Assembly: GCA_963971405.1 (NCBI GenBank)
Contig: OZ020484.1
Location: 2,666,001 to 2,730,000 of the forward strand
Reading direction: 5' to 3'
Source of the DNA: Psococerastis gibbosa
Lineage: Eukaryota; Arthropoda; Insecta; Psocodea; Psocidae
Length of the DNA stretch: 64,000 nucleotides
In this document: piece by piece, positions 33,801-46,788 of the stretch
Numbering within the stretch: the first letter of the stretch is position 1
Layout: every line of letters begins with the position of its first letter
Notes under the pieces: model-generated
Told to the model about the DNA's origin: nothing
Databases searched by the model: none
The model's input: only the letters and a program-made list of their open reading frames with translations
Made by a program: the position numbers and the translations under genes

Positions 33801-36800
33801 ACTAAATTGCTTATAAAATAATTTTCATCCATTAAACAGATAGGTCGATCTTAATTGGGATCCCCTATATTAAGAATCTACTAATTAAGAATAAAATTCC
33901 CAAATATCGAACGATTCGACTTTGCACATGTAACATTATTGTAAATTTTAAATCAGCTTTAAATTAAATTAAATTAAATTAAATATTAAATTATATTAAA
34001 TATTGACTTTTTGTTCTATTACTAAGCCAACCTAGCGGAGTTAGGGCTGTAAAGCCCTCTCTTACACTCAACTAGGAAGACCCGGGACCGCCTGCTTTAC
34101 ATGCCCTCCGAAGCATGGCCAGAAAATGTATCAAGTGTGGGACTCGAACCAACAACCATTCGGGTGAAAGTCTGAGTCTGTACCACTATTCTACATGCCC
34201 TGACACCACTTTACAATGCAGCTCGCCAATTTTGGCTTACAGCTGGTGAATCCAACGGTGCCAATAAAAAAAATTGTGAAAAAGTGGGACTTTGCAGTTT
34301 GCAAGATTTCTTCCTGTACGCACAAAAGCGCCTGAAAGCAGCAATTTGCCAAGCCCTCCGCGCCCCACCACCACTGATTACATGAAGCCCCCACGTAAAT
34401 ACCTAACGGAGCAAATATCCGCATGGACCCCGTACCTTAAAAAGAATAGTAATAAAAAGAACCGGTCCGAGTTTACTCGAACATGCTTTCCAATTTATAA
34501 ATTAGCAGATATAGACATGTGTAATTTCATAGGAAATAATTTCCCTATGGTTAAATTTCAGAATCTTCGAGGGGGGGGGGGGGTCCACCTCAATATATTA
34601 AAACCCCTTAAAACTTAATGGCATATTCTGGAACGAACAGACCAATACATTGTAACAGTAGTAACAATGATACATGGCACGTAATGTATTGGAGCATGAA
34701 TTTTCCATAATTTCTCAAAAATAATTTTTTGCACACAAGGAAATATTTTTTTGGGAAAGCAACCTTTCCGTTTTTGTTACCCTATTGAACACCTAAAACA
34801 TACCTGAAGGTAGAAATGATGTATAGAAAGGTTCCGCAGAAAAATTATTTTTTAGTCATTTTTCATGAAAATTGAATTTTTCTTATTTTTTTACCCCCAG
34901 AAGCAAACTATCAATTGGCAAGCGACTACAAGCACAACGACTACAATATATATGTGAATTTAAAAGAAATCGTTGGAGCCGTTATTGAGAAATAATTTTT
35001 TTAGAAGTTTTTTTGGAGTTTTTTTGAGAATAAACCCCCCCCCCCATAATTTATTACTTTATAGCATTACTTTTTATTTTTATCATTACTTACCAACTAG
35101 ATAACTTGTATATACAACTTATTTATTTAATCTTCACATTGTCAATTAGATATACGATATACTGCTTATAATTATAATTGTACAATAGTTATGTATCACA
35201 CATGTAAATTATGATAAGCATAGTTAAGTAAGTTAAGTTAATTTGCATATTATTGGACATTGTCTGTTTGCAAATAAACGATTATTTATTTTATTTATTT
35301 ATTTAATTGAGTTAGCCCAACATAAAAAAATGATCTCGAGGTATGATTTTTGTGAACCTACATGCCAAATTTCATCTAAATCGACCGAGCAGTTTGCCCG
35401 GAAATCAACGCACAGACAGACATACAGACAGACATACACCTAGACAGACAGACAGACAGAGCAACAGACATTTCGTAAAAACCACTTTTTTGGGTTCCTG
35501 GGACCTGAAAACGTGTAAATCCATTGAAATCTCGGAATCGAAAATTTCGACTATCACAAAGCTTTCCTTAAACTACGTATAAATTGGAAAGCAATAAAAA
35601 GTGTTTCCCTCCCAAAAGCCGGCTTTCAGCATTTCTGCTTTAAGCAACCCTGTCAGCCTGGCGGGGGGAGTGAGTCTGTTTATTAACTTGAGGCACCCAA
35701 AGGGCAAACTCTTTCACCTCGGGGAGAAGGGGAGTTGGCTGCCAGGGTGGACTTCCTGCGCATGATTATAGTGGATTCCGAATCACTTGGGGAACATTAT
35801 AATAGTCACACAATTAATTCGGAGGTGACCAGGCCACACACATAGACTGACTGGTATAGTCTCAGCGCGTTATCATGTCCCACAATGTTCCCCCGCCAAC
35901 GCTGTGCACACGACCAAGTCCGTGGCAGTTTGAAACACGCTCTGTTCTCGTGGATTCAACTTGGTAAGGTCGTTGGCATAAAAATAAAAAGTGGATATCA
36001 CAGCCTGTTAAATTTAAACGTGTAACTGAAGATGTTGAACAGAGATGTTGGCAAAACGTCTGGAAAATTAAATATGCCTTCTAATCGACCGCGGATTCTA
36101 CTCCTTCATCAACCACATCAAAGTTATTGACCAGCGACTGGGTTTAATTATATTGGGGTAAAACCATGAGTTGAACGATACGTCGCAGTAGAAAAATCAA
36201 GACATTTTGACTAAGGCATAATGCGCAAGTTTTACGCGAACAACAGTCATCTTGCAAATAATATATGCGATGCGAGGCTTGCGAGCCACTGTCGGGAATA
36301 GTAAGTTAGTCAATATAAATTTCGCGAGTTTTTGGTTTTGCGTTTCAGTACAATTGATAATGATAGTAAATAACACTATTCTGTTTTTGGAATCATGTAA
36401 TGTGCCGGGCTAAAATAATGATCAATTCGAACAATAATAGAGTTGTAGGCCTATATTTTGTTCTGTAGGCCCTACATTAAACTTTGAAAATTAGGCTAAA
36501 TTCTGTGTTAAAATTAAAAAAAAAAAAAAAAACATACAAATTCAAAAAACCCGCGAAATTCAAATTAACTAACTCGATATTCCCGACACCACTCAGCCCG
36601 GATTGTACTGCTTCCTCATCTGATTCCGGTCACGCCTTTCTAATTATATTTCGCCGTGGTTGTCTTGGGAACAAAGTATTTACACTTACTGGACGTCATT
36701 TAAGGGTATGGCGTACTCGGTTTCCTCACAGGACGGCAGACAGTTGCATTCAATCCCTTTTTCATTGTAATTCATTGACCTGACTTGGTATATGGACTCC

Positions 36801-39800
36801 CTTTGGCGGTTTACACACCATAGTCCCGGGACGTCGCATTCTGTGTAGTTCAACTCGGACACTTAAACAATTTGGAAATACTTATGAAAAAAACATGTTC
36901 TGAAGGCCTTTTTACTGACTCACGCTTACTTTCGTTGCTTAACCTGTTATTGTATAGTACTATTTGGGAATTAAATTATTATTATTATAGCCTATATATT
37001 ATAATTAAGTAGTTCTGACCGCTAGTACTATAGCAGATAAGGAACTAAAGAAACTCGAAGCTTTCGAAATGTGGTGGTACAGAAGGATGCTACGGATCAG
37101 CTGGAGGGACCATGTGACTAATGAAAGAGTGCTAGACGCTATCGGGGAAGAAAGACAGTTAGTAGCCCAGATACGAATCAGGAGAGCGAAATGGATGGGG
37201 CATTTGCTAAGGCACGAAAATATGGTACACACTATTATCGAGGGCACAGTAGAGGGAAATAACCGAAGAGGACGGCAGAAGAAGGAATTCATGGATCAAG
37301 TAAAAGAAGACGCAGGAGCAATATCATATCAAGAACTGAAGAGGAAGATCGAGGACCGAGTAAACTGGAGGACGATATGCAGGGAGTTGCTGCCAACCAA
37401 TCGCTAAGATTGTAACCTTAAGAAGAAGAAGACCGCTAGTAAACTTGCTTTATATATCCACCCATCATACCGATTACAAATGCCAATCGGCTTCTATGGC
37501 AACCAAAATTAGAGGATATAGAAAAAAATAGATTTAGCGGGATTCGAACCCATGATCTACGCCTAACGTCATCTAAATCTTACATTATGTACTTATATGC
37601 TCTTTGACAAGTTTCATATTGCTAGCCAGGTTAGCACAACTACACAACTAACTAACAGAACAGTTCTGTGAGCTTACATAGCTATATAAGTATAGCTTAC
37701 TTTACTGATAGTTATACCATTGCATAGTGTATACTGGAAAGGAAAATGAATACAACTGTAGGCTTACCAGAGCCACGCATTTTCGCTATTTTTGAATAAA
37801 TATAGGGTATACATCCACACTCCTTTATGGCTGCTTCCATGTGACACTCTACAATACATGTGGAGAAGGCGTACGCCCCGAACAATTGACTCTGGCGCTC
37901 TGAGTGGAACAAGCAACCCCTCGCCTCGATAGGAACCTCCGCCACCAGATCTGGATCATTTACGATTTCCGTGGCCTGGAATGAAAGTATACCATACGCT
38001 AGTATTAGTTAACAAAGGGCCATGCCCAGGTTTTGATTTGGGGGGGGGGGGGTGCAAACAAACAATTTTTTTACGTAATTTATTAATGCATTAATGGATA
38101 AATTCTTCAAACCATACAGGTTTACATACAAAAATTTGGGGGGGGGGGGGGTCCGGACCCTATGGACCACCCCCCTGGGCACGGTCATGGGTTAGTTGAA
38201 CTGTAATATAGGCCTACCGAACTATAAACAACTTTTAAATAATAAATAATAGTAAAATATACACCTTCATACGTTTTATTTATAGCCTTCGCTTGTCTCA
38301 CAGGTGACCCTGATGTGTTTATATAAAAAAACACGCTGTCAAAGTCAGGGCCAAGGGGGCTTGTGCTCTAGAGACCGGGTAGCTGACCGGCCTGACCGAA
38401 ATTTAGTCAGTCTGTTGTAAGTCAATTATTCAAATATGAACAGGAGACATCTGCGTGTGATCACAGGATTCCTCTCTGGGCATTGCAACTTGAATGGACA
38501 TCTGACCAACATAGGTGTCAGAGAGTCTAGAGCATGCAGATTCTGTAACGAAGGAGCGGAGGACCCCGAGCATATCCTCCTTCACTGCGATGCAATCGCA
38601 CGTAGAAGAGCAGCATGCTTGGGAAACTTGCAATTACATGTAAAAGACCTACCACTTCTAAATCCCCTCAAGGTCCTGGCTCTCCTGAGGGAAATAGGCC
38701 TCGAGGAACTGATGTAGATATGTAGATTCTTTGTTGTAGGGGGCACAATAGGCCCAATAGGCTTAAGTGCACACAGGTAACACCTGTACCCCAATTTAAA
38801 AAAAAAAAAAAAAAAAAAAAAGTCAATTATTAATTACATCATAATTCAATCAATACTGAACACGTTTATTCCAAATTTTGACTCGCCGCTACCCCCCCCC
38901 CCCTTCCACAAATGGGCTCTGGATCTGTGGATCTGTCCCTGCGTAAGCCTGTATTTCATAATCTAAATATACAATGTTTATTGGTCTGTGAACTTGGCCG
39001 CTGACAATCATCAGGTGCCACGGGATTAGGCCTATAGGCGATTCTCGCAGGAGCAATTATAGCTGAAGACTTCTTGACGATTTCAGAAGCTGGCCTGAAG
39101 CTGACCCTACGAAAATGCTCAGGTTTCCCCTAGATACGCCGGATAGTAGAAATCTTCTGATGTAGACTCTGTTCTGTCTTATGAATTAACTTATTTAGGG
39201 AGGGGGGTCGTGACCCCGGACTCCCCCGTGGGTCCGCCATTGGCTACTAGATATATGTACCGCAATTCACATGCATGGGCAAAGGACCAAACTGTCAATG
39301 TGTATTTGAAGCTTATTGGCGCCCTGAGATGGTGGCAACAAGAACTGTAAGTAGAATCTCTTCGGGACAAGAGGCCAGAGGGTGCCTTAACTGTGGTGCC
39401 CTACCTTAATGTTTGCTGTATACCTTGTATGTGATAAGGTGGTTACAAGGCACGTGTGAAGCTTTGGACCACTCGTTGGATTCGCCCCCGTCAATGAGTA
39501 GGGTCTCCTCGGGAGATCTGATGTGTGTCTTAGCGGACGCGGTTAGCTCAAGGGTCATAGTTCCGGGGCCTGTACTTAGGTTAGAGTAGAAGTGGAGCTT
39601 ACGGTCATATTTAGGCGCATTCTGGTACCTAAAAGTCATTAATTTCAAAGTCAGCTAGCTCCTGGCCTACTAAACGGTACCATATTGTTTAAATTTTATA
39701 AAAATAAAAGTCACTCACCAAAAAAAAAACAACAACAACGTTGAAAATCAATTTCTTTCATATAATCGAACTACCTACTATAGTCCAAGCGCCGCAGCAA

Positions 39801-42800
39801 AAAAATTAGGTTCGCAAAACAATGTTCGGGACCGGGTATTTTTTTTTTTTTTTTAATATGTTCAGGGGTGTCCCCTGAATGTAAATCCAAGTTGGCGTCA
39901 TGGGGGGTGGAGAGCTTCAGGCGCCATCTTGAAAAACACGTTTTATTGAATATCTCGCGAACCGCGCATCGTACGATAAAACAGTAGAGCTTATTTTTAT
40001 AGATAGTAATATTTTCCAACTTTTTTATTTGAAACGTTTTTCTGTAAAATGCATAGTTTTTTATTTGTAGCGCTTCAAACGTTTTACAATATGGCTTTGC
40101 TAAATATTTAGTTAATGGTCAATGACAAGTTAAAAATGGTGGTAACGCGTTTGTAGAGCATAAAATTTCCTGTAAATTTCATTGGAAACTTTTTCCCGTA
40201 GCATTTATAGTTTATGAGCTATAACGCTGTACATGCCAAGTGATCGCAAAATAATGTTCGAGGTGCAAGTTTTACAAGCTGCAGCTCCTAAACTGTACAT
40301 GCTACGGAAAAAAGTTTCCAATTGAATTTATAGGAAATTTTATGCTCTACAAATGAGTTACCACCTATTTTTAATTTATCATTGACCATTAACTAAATAT
40401 TTAGCAAAACCATATTGTAAAACGTTTGAAGTGCTACAAATAAAAAACTATGCATTTTACAGAAAAAATTTCAAATAAAAACGATGGCAAATATTATTAT
40501 CTATAAAAATAAGCTCTTCTAATTTTATCATACGATGCGCGGTTCGCGAGATATTCAATAAAACGTGTTTTTTAGATGGCGGCTGAAGCTCCCCAACCCC
40601 CATGACGCCAACTTTGATTTACATTCAGGGGACACCCCTGAACATATTCCAAAAAAAATTCCCGGTCCCGAACGTTTCAAAAAAAAAAAAAAAAAAAAAA
40701 TACCCGACTACCCGACCACGATCGGCTGGCATTTGGTCCTTGGAACACTTATAAAAATCGAATAAATTCGGTGTTCCACTTATGCAAGTTTTCGAATAAA
40801 CGATGTGTTTCAAGTGCCATCCTAGCTGTCGTGTTCGGGTAGTAGGCTAGGTACTGGTATATAATAATATGTATGCAATGCATATACGATACAATAATTC
40901 CATAACAGAAGAATAAACAACAGAACAGAAGCCTGATCGAGGCGATTATAATACCGGGGTTAAATAAATACCCTAGGATTATAACTGTAAACAAACAAAT
41001 TTTCAATAGCACTTTCCATTATAAAATTATCTTGTTTACATTTTTAATACCAGGGGATTAAATGAATATACCGGTATTATAATCGCCTCGATCAGGCTGC
41101 TGAACGGTAAATGTTATTAGTAGGTCAATCAGACTTTTAATACAACTTACTGTGAACTGTGCATTGAGTTGACCGCATAGCAATATCCCTGTTCTGTGTA
41201 AATTGGTAGAAAATAGTCGCAACAGTTGAACGACTCGTTGTTCCATTTACAATTAGTTATCAATTTATCACACTTATAGTAGAACTGCAAAAGAATTGAT
41301 AAAAATAATTATAAAGAAGACAGAAATATTATTAAAGAACCAAAACCTTATTCTTTGGTTTGATTTTCCAGCGTAATAGGTACTATCTGTTCATCGTAGT
41401 TCCTTTGGGAAGAAAGTCAACCAGTATTACACCTTCTGCGTCCCAGAAAACCGTGGCCATGTGACCTTGAGGGCACTCTTCTGGGCCCTTTCGAGATCAT
41501 ACCGTAACTATCCAACCCCAGACATTTTCACCCTCAACTGCTAGGATATCCGAAAATGCTTGGGAAGTGTCCATTCGCCGCCTCATGTCAAAGGCGGAAC
41601 GATTTCGGGGGACCCAACACGCCGATACCTTGGACATATCCAGATATTCGTGTAGGATCTCTCCAATTCGCTCTTTACTAACGCCCACGGTTTCAGCTAG
41701 CTGCTAGACACTCAATCTTCTCTCTTCTAGGACTAGTTTTTCCACAAGCTCAACATTTTCGGCCGTAACTGCAGTTGACGGCCGACCACAGCGTGGGTCA
41801 TTTTGAAGGCTCTCCCTCCCCAACAAAAAATAGCGGCGCCATTGTGTTGTTGTTGTTGAGTAACTAGGGCAAGTTTCACCGTACACAGAAAGCATCAAAC
41901 TTCTGATCTCCTTCGCACTTTTCCCACACTTAGTGAAGAATTTAATAACGGCCCTGTACTCAATTTTGTGTTCAGGGTGACATCTAGACAAAATGGTGCA
42001 ACTCAAACGACTGGTATTTTCACTGGCCCATCAGAAATATCCCACGCTATGAACTTTTCAGTCACCCCTCGTAAGTAGAGAATATACAAGAATGGTGTGT
42101 TTTCGAGCATGTTTCAGTTCCAGAATAGCCACGTACCTGGCAAGAGTAGCAAATGCTTGGGGCCCCGCTCCGACGCCTGTCTGACCATAATAATAATGAA
42201 AATTTTAATATTAATTTTGATAGGAACGTTTTTCCGAAATATGTTCACGAGCACGATGCGATGGGCCAAGAACGTCTAAATCATCTGACTTTGTTGAATG
42301 ATTTGCTTAAAGAAGTCGATATTGAGAGTGTTATCTCTAAATTTTCCTATATTAAATCCAGAAAAATTTACTAGTTTTTATTTAATACCTTAAACTAGAG
42401 AACCTGCAACAAACCAGGGGCTCCTTGACCGATTTTGGCCTGGGACTGTCATGTTTGCTTACCCGTTGTAAATTCGCGTCAACGTGGGACACGTCGCACG
42501 TTTGGTTTCGACGAACGCAGAACGTGTAGCAATACGCACAGGTACCATCGTAAAACAGGTAGTCATTAAACAGTTGCGCATATTTATTTTCGTACTCGTC
42601 TGCATATAACCTGAACATTTTTTGAATTAATATTGTTTAAGTGACAATCGGAGCGAGAAAAACCTTATAAGTGCATTATTATCAAATATCTCAAGAAATG
42701 TCAATAGTATAGAGCTGCAAGAGATATCAGAACAAGCAGGAGATATTTTTCTGAGTATTTTGTTGATGCACGTACATATACATTCGCTCATGCAGGAGAA

Positions 42801-45800
42801 AAGTGACACATTTCAAAAAATTGCAAAATTGAGTTATTTATACAAAAATGTCGAGGAAAAAAGTTTAATTTGTTTCCATAAGATTGCGTTTTGTCACTGA
42901 TCCATTGTCAAGTTTGACTACTTCGGGTTTGGCAATCCTGACATAATGCGGAATGTGCTCCAGGCGTTGACGTGGTAATTACACTTCTCTTTCAAGTAAA
43001 CTGTCACATCTCAAAAGTATTAAGTGCCTCGATAGTACTACAAGTAAAAACTAAAAAATGGTCAGAACTAAAATTTGAATTATCTCAAAAGTCAATATTT
43101 AGAAATGTGTCACTTTTCTCGTGCATGAACGAATGCATCCTTTTTCTCACACAGTGACAGATTGCCACAATAAATAATTTTTGAATTTGATTTATACTAA
43201 AAACGATTGGTGTGGTAATCTAAAGGAAGTAGTTCAAGAACTGTGGCCAATAATTGGCGTTAGTGACTCTACCACTCAACCAGGTATTCGGTCCGAACAA
43301 GTCTACATTTTATGTAAAATATAATTATATATACTTGTAGGTAGCGAATCGTTGTTTTTTAGAGTACCACTAGACTTCTCACATATTTTACTACTTTATT
43401 TAAGTTGCATATAATATATACATATATATATGATACTTTATGTACCGTATATGCTGTATATTTATTATAAAAATGCTTATGACGGGATTAGGGATTGCTT
43501 AATTCATAATGTACTTTACCGCTAAAAATTAAATTACTAACTTCCTTGTTTTTTAAAGGTCGTTACAGGTACTTTTCTGTTAAATCACTCTAGCCTATAC
43601 CATGTCCTGATTCCCAATTTGTTTCTTTTCCTTCCAATAGCTTTGAGGGGGGTTGTCAACTAGCGCTACCAAGACTATGAGCTGAGTTCTTTTTAAACCA
43701 TCATAAGCACTTACATTCTTGCGAACGCGTCTATTTTACCATATTCTTTATGTTCGCAAATATATATAGCCGGGAAGGGTGTCTTCCAGTCCAAATATGT
43801 GGTCTCCGTGGCTATGCTGATGGGGTTCTCCCAGTAAGTCTGCAGTGTTGACTGAAACAGCAGGAATGTTCCGAACATGCTTAATGAGCACATTATGAGC
43901 CATATCAACCTGAAATGAACCATATCTCTTCTATTATATCCGAACTAAATTTAGAGACAGGTCTCAGTGTCGATATAGTCTCAGTTCCGAAGGGTTCTCG
44001 ATTTTTTGCAAAATAGTTGGACTAGCGTTTCTTGATGATGACATTGTAGTGTTCTGCAGTATAGTGGAATGAAGTACAAAAATCAGTTAGGCGGGGTTTT
44101 CATTGACCTCGATTTTAAACGTGAGCGAGATATTGACGTGGTAGCAGACATTAGAGACAGTCTAAAAATGTCTGCTACTACTTCGATATCTCGCTCACGT
44201 TCAAAAACGAGGTCAATGGAAACCCCGCCTCATTTATTGTTATTGTTATTATATGTCTGAAATGTTGACTGAAACAGCAGGAATGTTCCGAACATGCTTA
44301 ATGAGCACATTATCAGCCATATCAACCTGGAATGAACCATATCTCTTCTATTATATCCGAACTAAATTTAGAGACTAGGTCTCAGTCACGAAAGTCTCGG
44401 TTCCGAATGGTTCTGGATTTTTTGCAAATTAGTTGGCCTAGCGTTTCTTGATTATGACATTGTAGTGTTCTGCAGTATAGTGGAATGAAGTACAAAAATC
44501 AGTTAGGTGGGGTTTCCATTGACCTCGATTTTAAACGTGAGCGAGATATTGACGTGATAGCAGACATTAGAGACAGTCTAAAAATGTCTGCTACTACTTC
44601 GATATCTCGCTCACGTTCAAAAACGAGGTCAATGGAAACCCCGCCTTATTTATTGTTATTGTTGTTATGTCTGAAATGTTGACTGAAACATCAGGAATGT
44701 TCCGAAAATGCTTAATGAGAACATTATCAGCCATATCAACCTGAAATGAACCATATCTCTTCTATTATATATCCGAACTAAATTTAGAATAAGTTCTTTT
44801 TATGCATTGTTAGAATAAGATTGTTTACGTTAAGCGTATGTATTTTGTAAATTTTATTGTTTTTGGATGTGGGTTAGGCAGAAAAAGACTTTCTAGTCTT
44901 AAGTCTCGCCCCGTAAATATAAGACGTTTATTATTATTATTATTATTATTATTAGAGACTAGGTCTCAGTGTCGATAGTCTCGGTTCCGAAGGGTTCTGG
45001 ATTTTTTGCAAGATAGTTGGACTAGCGTTTCTTGATGATGACATTGTAGTGTTCTGCAGTATAGTGGAATGAAGTACAAAAATCAGTTAGGCGGGGTTTC
45101 CACTGACCTCGTTTTTGAACGTGAGGGAGAAATTGACGTGGTAGCAGACATTAAAGACAGTCTAAAAATGTCTGCTACCACTTCAATATCTCGCTCACGT
45201 TCAAAAACGAGGTCGATGGAAACCCCACTTTATTTATTGTTAGTGTTGTTATGCCTGAAATGTTGACTGAAACAGCATATCAACCTGAAATGAACCATAT
45301 CTCTTCTATTATATCCGAACTAGATACTAAGGTCTCAGTCTCGATAGTCTCTGTTTCAAAGGGTTCTGGATTTTTTGCAAAATGATAGCAGGACAAGCAT
45401 TTCATGATAAGATTATTATTATTATTATTATTATAGTCGTACTGCAGTAGGCCTATAGTGGAATGCAGTAAAAATAATATTTATTAACAGTTATCTTGGG
45501 TGGATTCAAAGCAGAGGCTTCAGTTCAATATTTTAAGCCAGGGGGGGGGGGGCTAGATGGCAATTCGGTGTATTTTTAAACACGGTTGAAACGATTTCCT
45601 AGTTAATTCAGGTCAATGACGTGTTGTTTTCCGATTGCAGGTGGGCAATTGAGCCCCCTCTGGGACCCCAAATGACACCTCAGATCCAAATGAAGTGATG
45701 GAGTGAGTGACTTTTCCACAACTTGTGCTGGATTTTTGCTTTCCAATTTTTAGTTTGTGATGGTCGAAATTTTCGATACCGTGATTTCAACGGATTTACA

Positions 45801-46757
45801 CTTTTTGAGGTCCCAGGAACCGAAAAAAGTGTTTTTTACGAAATGTCTGTCTATCGCTCTGTCTGTCTGTTCACCGATTTGCGGCCAAACTACTCAGTGC
45901 ATTTGGATGAAATTTGGCATATAGGTTCAAAAACATCATACTTCGGGGTAATTTTTTTAATTTTAGGCTAACTCAATTTGGGGGGTTTTTAATCATCAAA
46001 AAACTTTAAAAACAAAAAGATGTCTAAAAAAAAACGTCTCAAAAACGGCTTCAGCGATTTCTTTTAAATTCACATACAGTATATTGTAGTCGTTATTAAT
46101 TTTAACAAAATGCAGTGGGTCGCTTCAAGGCCGTAGCCAGGATTTTTTTCGGGGGGGGGGGGGGTTTAGAAATTTCATTGGGTATTACATAGTGGTTTTT
46201 ATTTTTCCTATCAAAATCCGATTCTATATAGTATCAAGCCATTTCATTTCGGGGGGGGGGGGGGGGGGGTTAACCGCCATGAACCCTCCCTTGGCTACGG
46301 CCTTGGGTCACTTGTCCCTTTATAGTTTGCTTCTGGGGGTAAAAAAAAAAAATAACTAAATTTTCATGAGAAATGACTAAAAAGTAATTTTTCTCCTGAA
46401 CCTTTCTAACGGTGATTTCTGAATGAAATGATGATGATGAAAACCAACTCGGTTGCTTTTCCAAAAAAATAATTGGTTCTCTGCAAAAAATTATTTTTTG
46501 AAGAAATTATGGAAAATTCACGCTCTAATACATTGCGTGCCCTGTCATTGTTACTACTGTTACAATGTATGAGTCTGTTTGTTCCAGAATATGCAATCCC
46601 ATCGATCAATTCGTTGCATTGGAACAGGCCGTAGACATAAGGAACCCCCCCCCCCCCTAAGTGTTTGCAGTTTAAAGGTTTTTTAATATATTGGGGTTGT
46701 CAGATGGACCCCCCCCCCAAGAGCCTACTTCTATGTGTGTATATAAATAGTATTCTG

Positions 46758-46788
<31 letters not shown>

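Noticed and set aside
41058-41246. 62-codon - strand frame around channel exon 4
   Set aside because: Out of frame with the exon; the frame carrying TEQGYCY is shorter but fits the splice phase.
44069-45266. Three similar 63-65 codon frames beginning MKYKNQLGGV
   Set aside because: They read through the hairpin MITE of each array unit; the symmetry of the hairpin, not coding constraint, keeps them similar.
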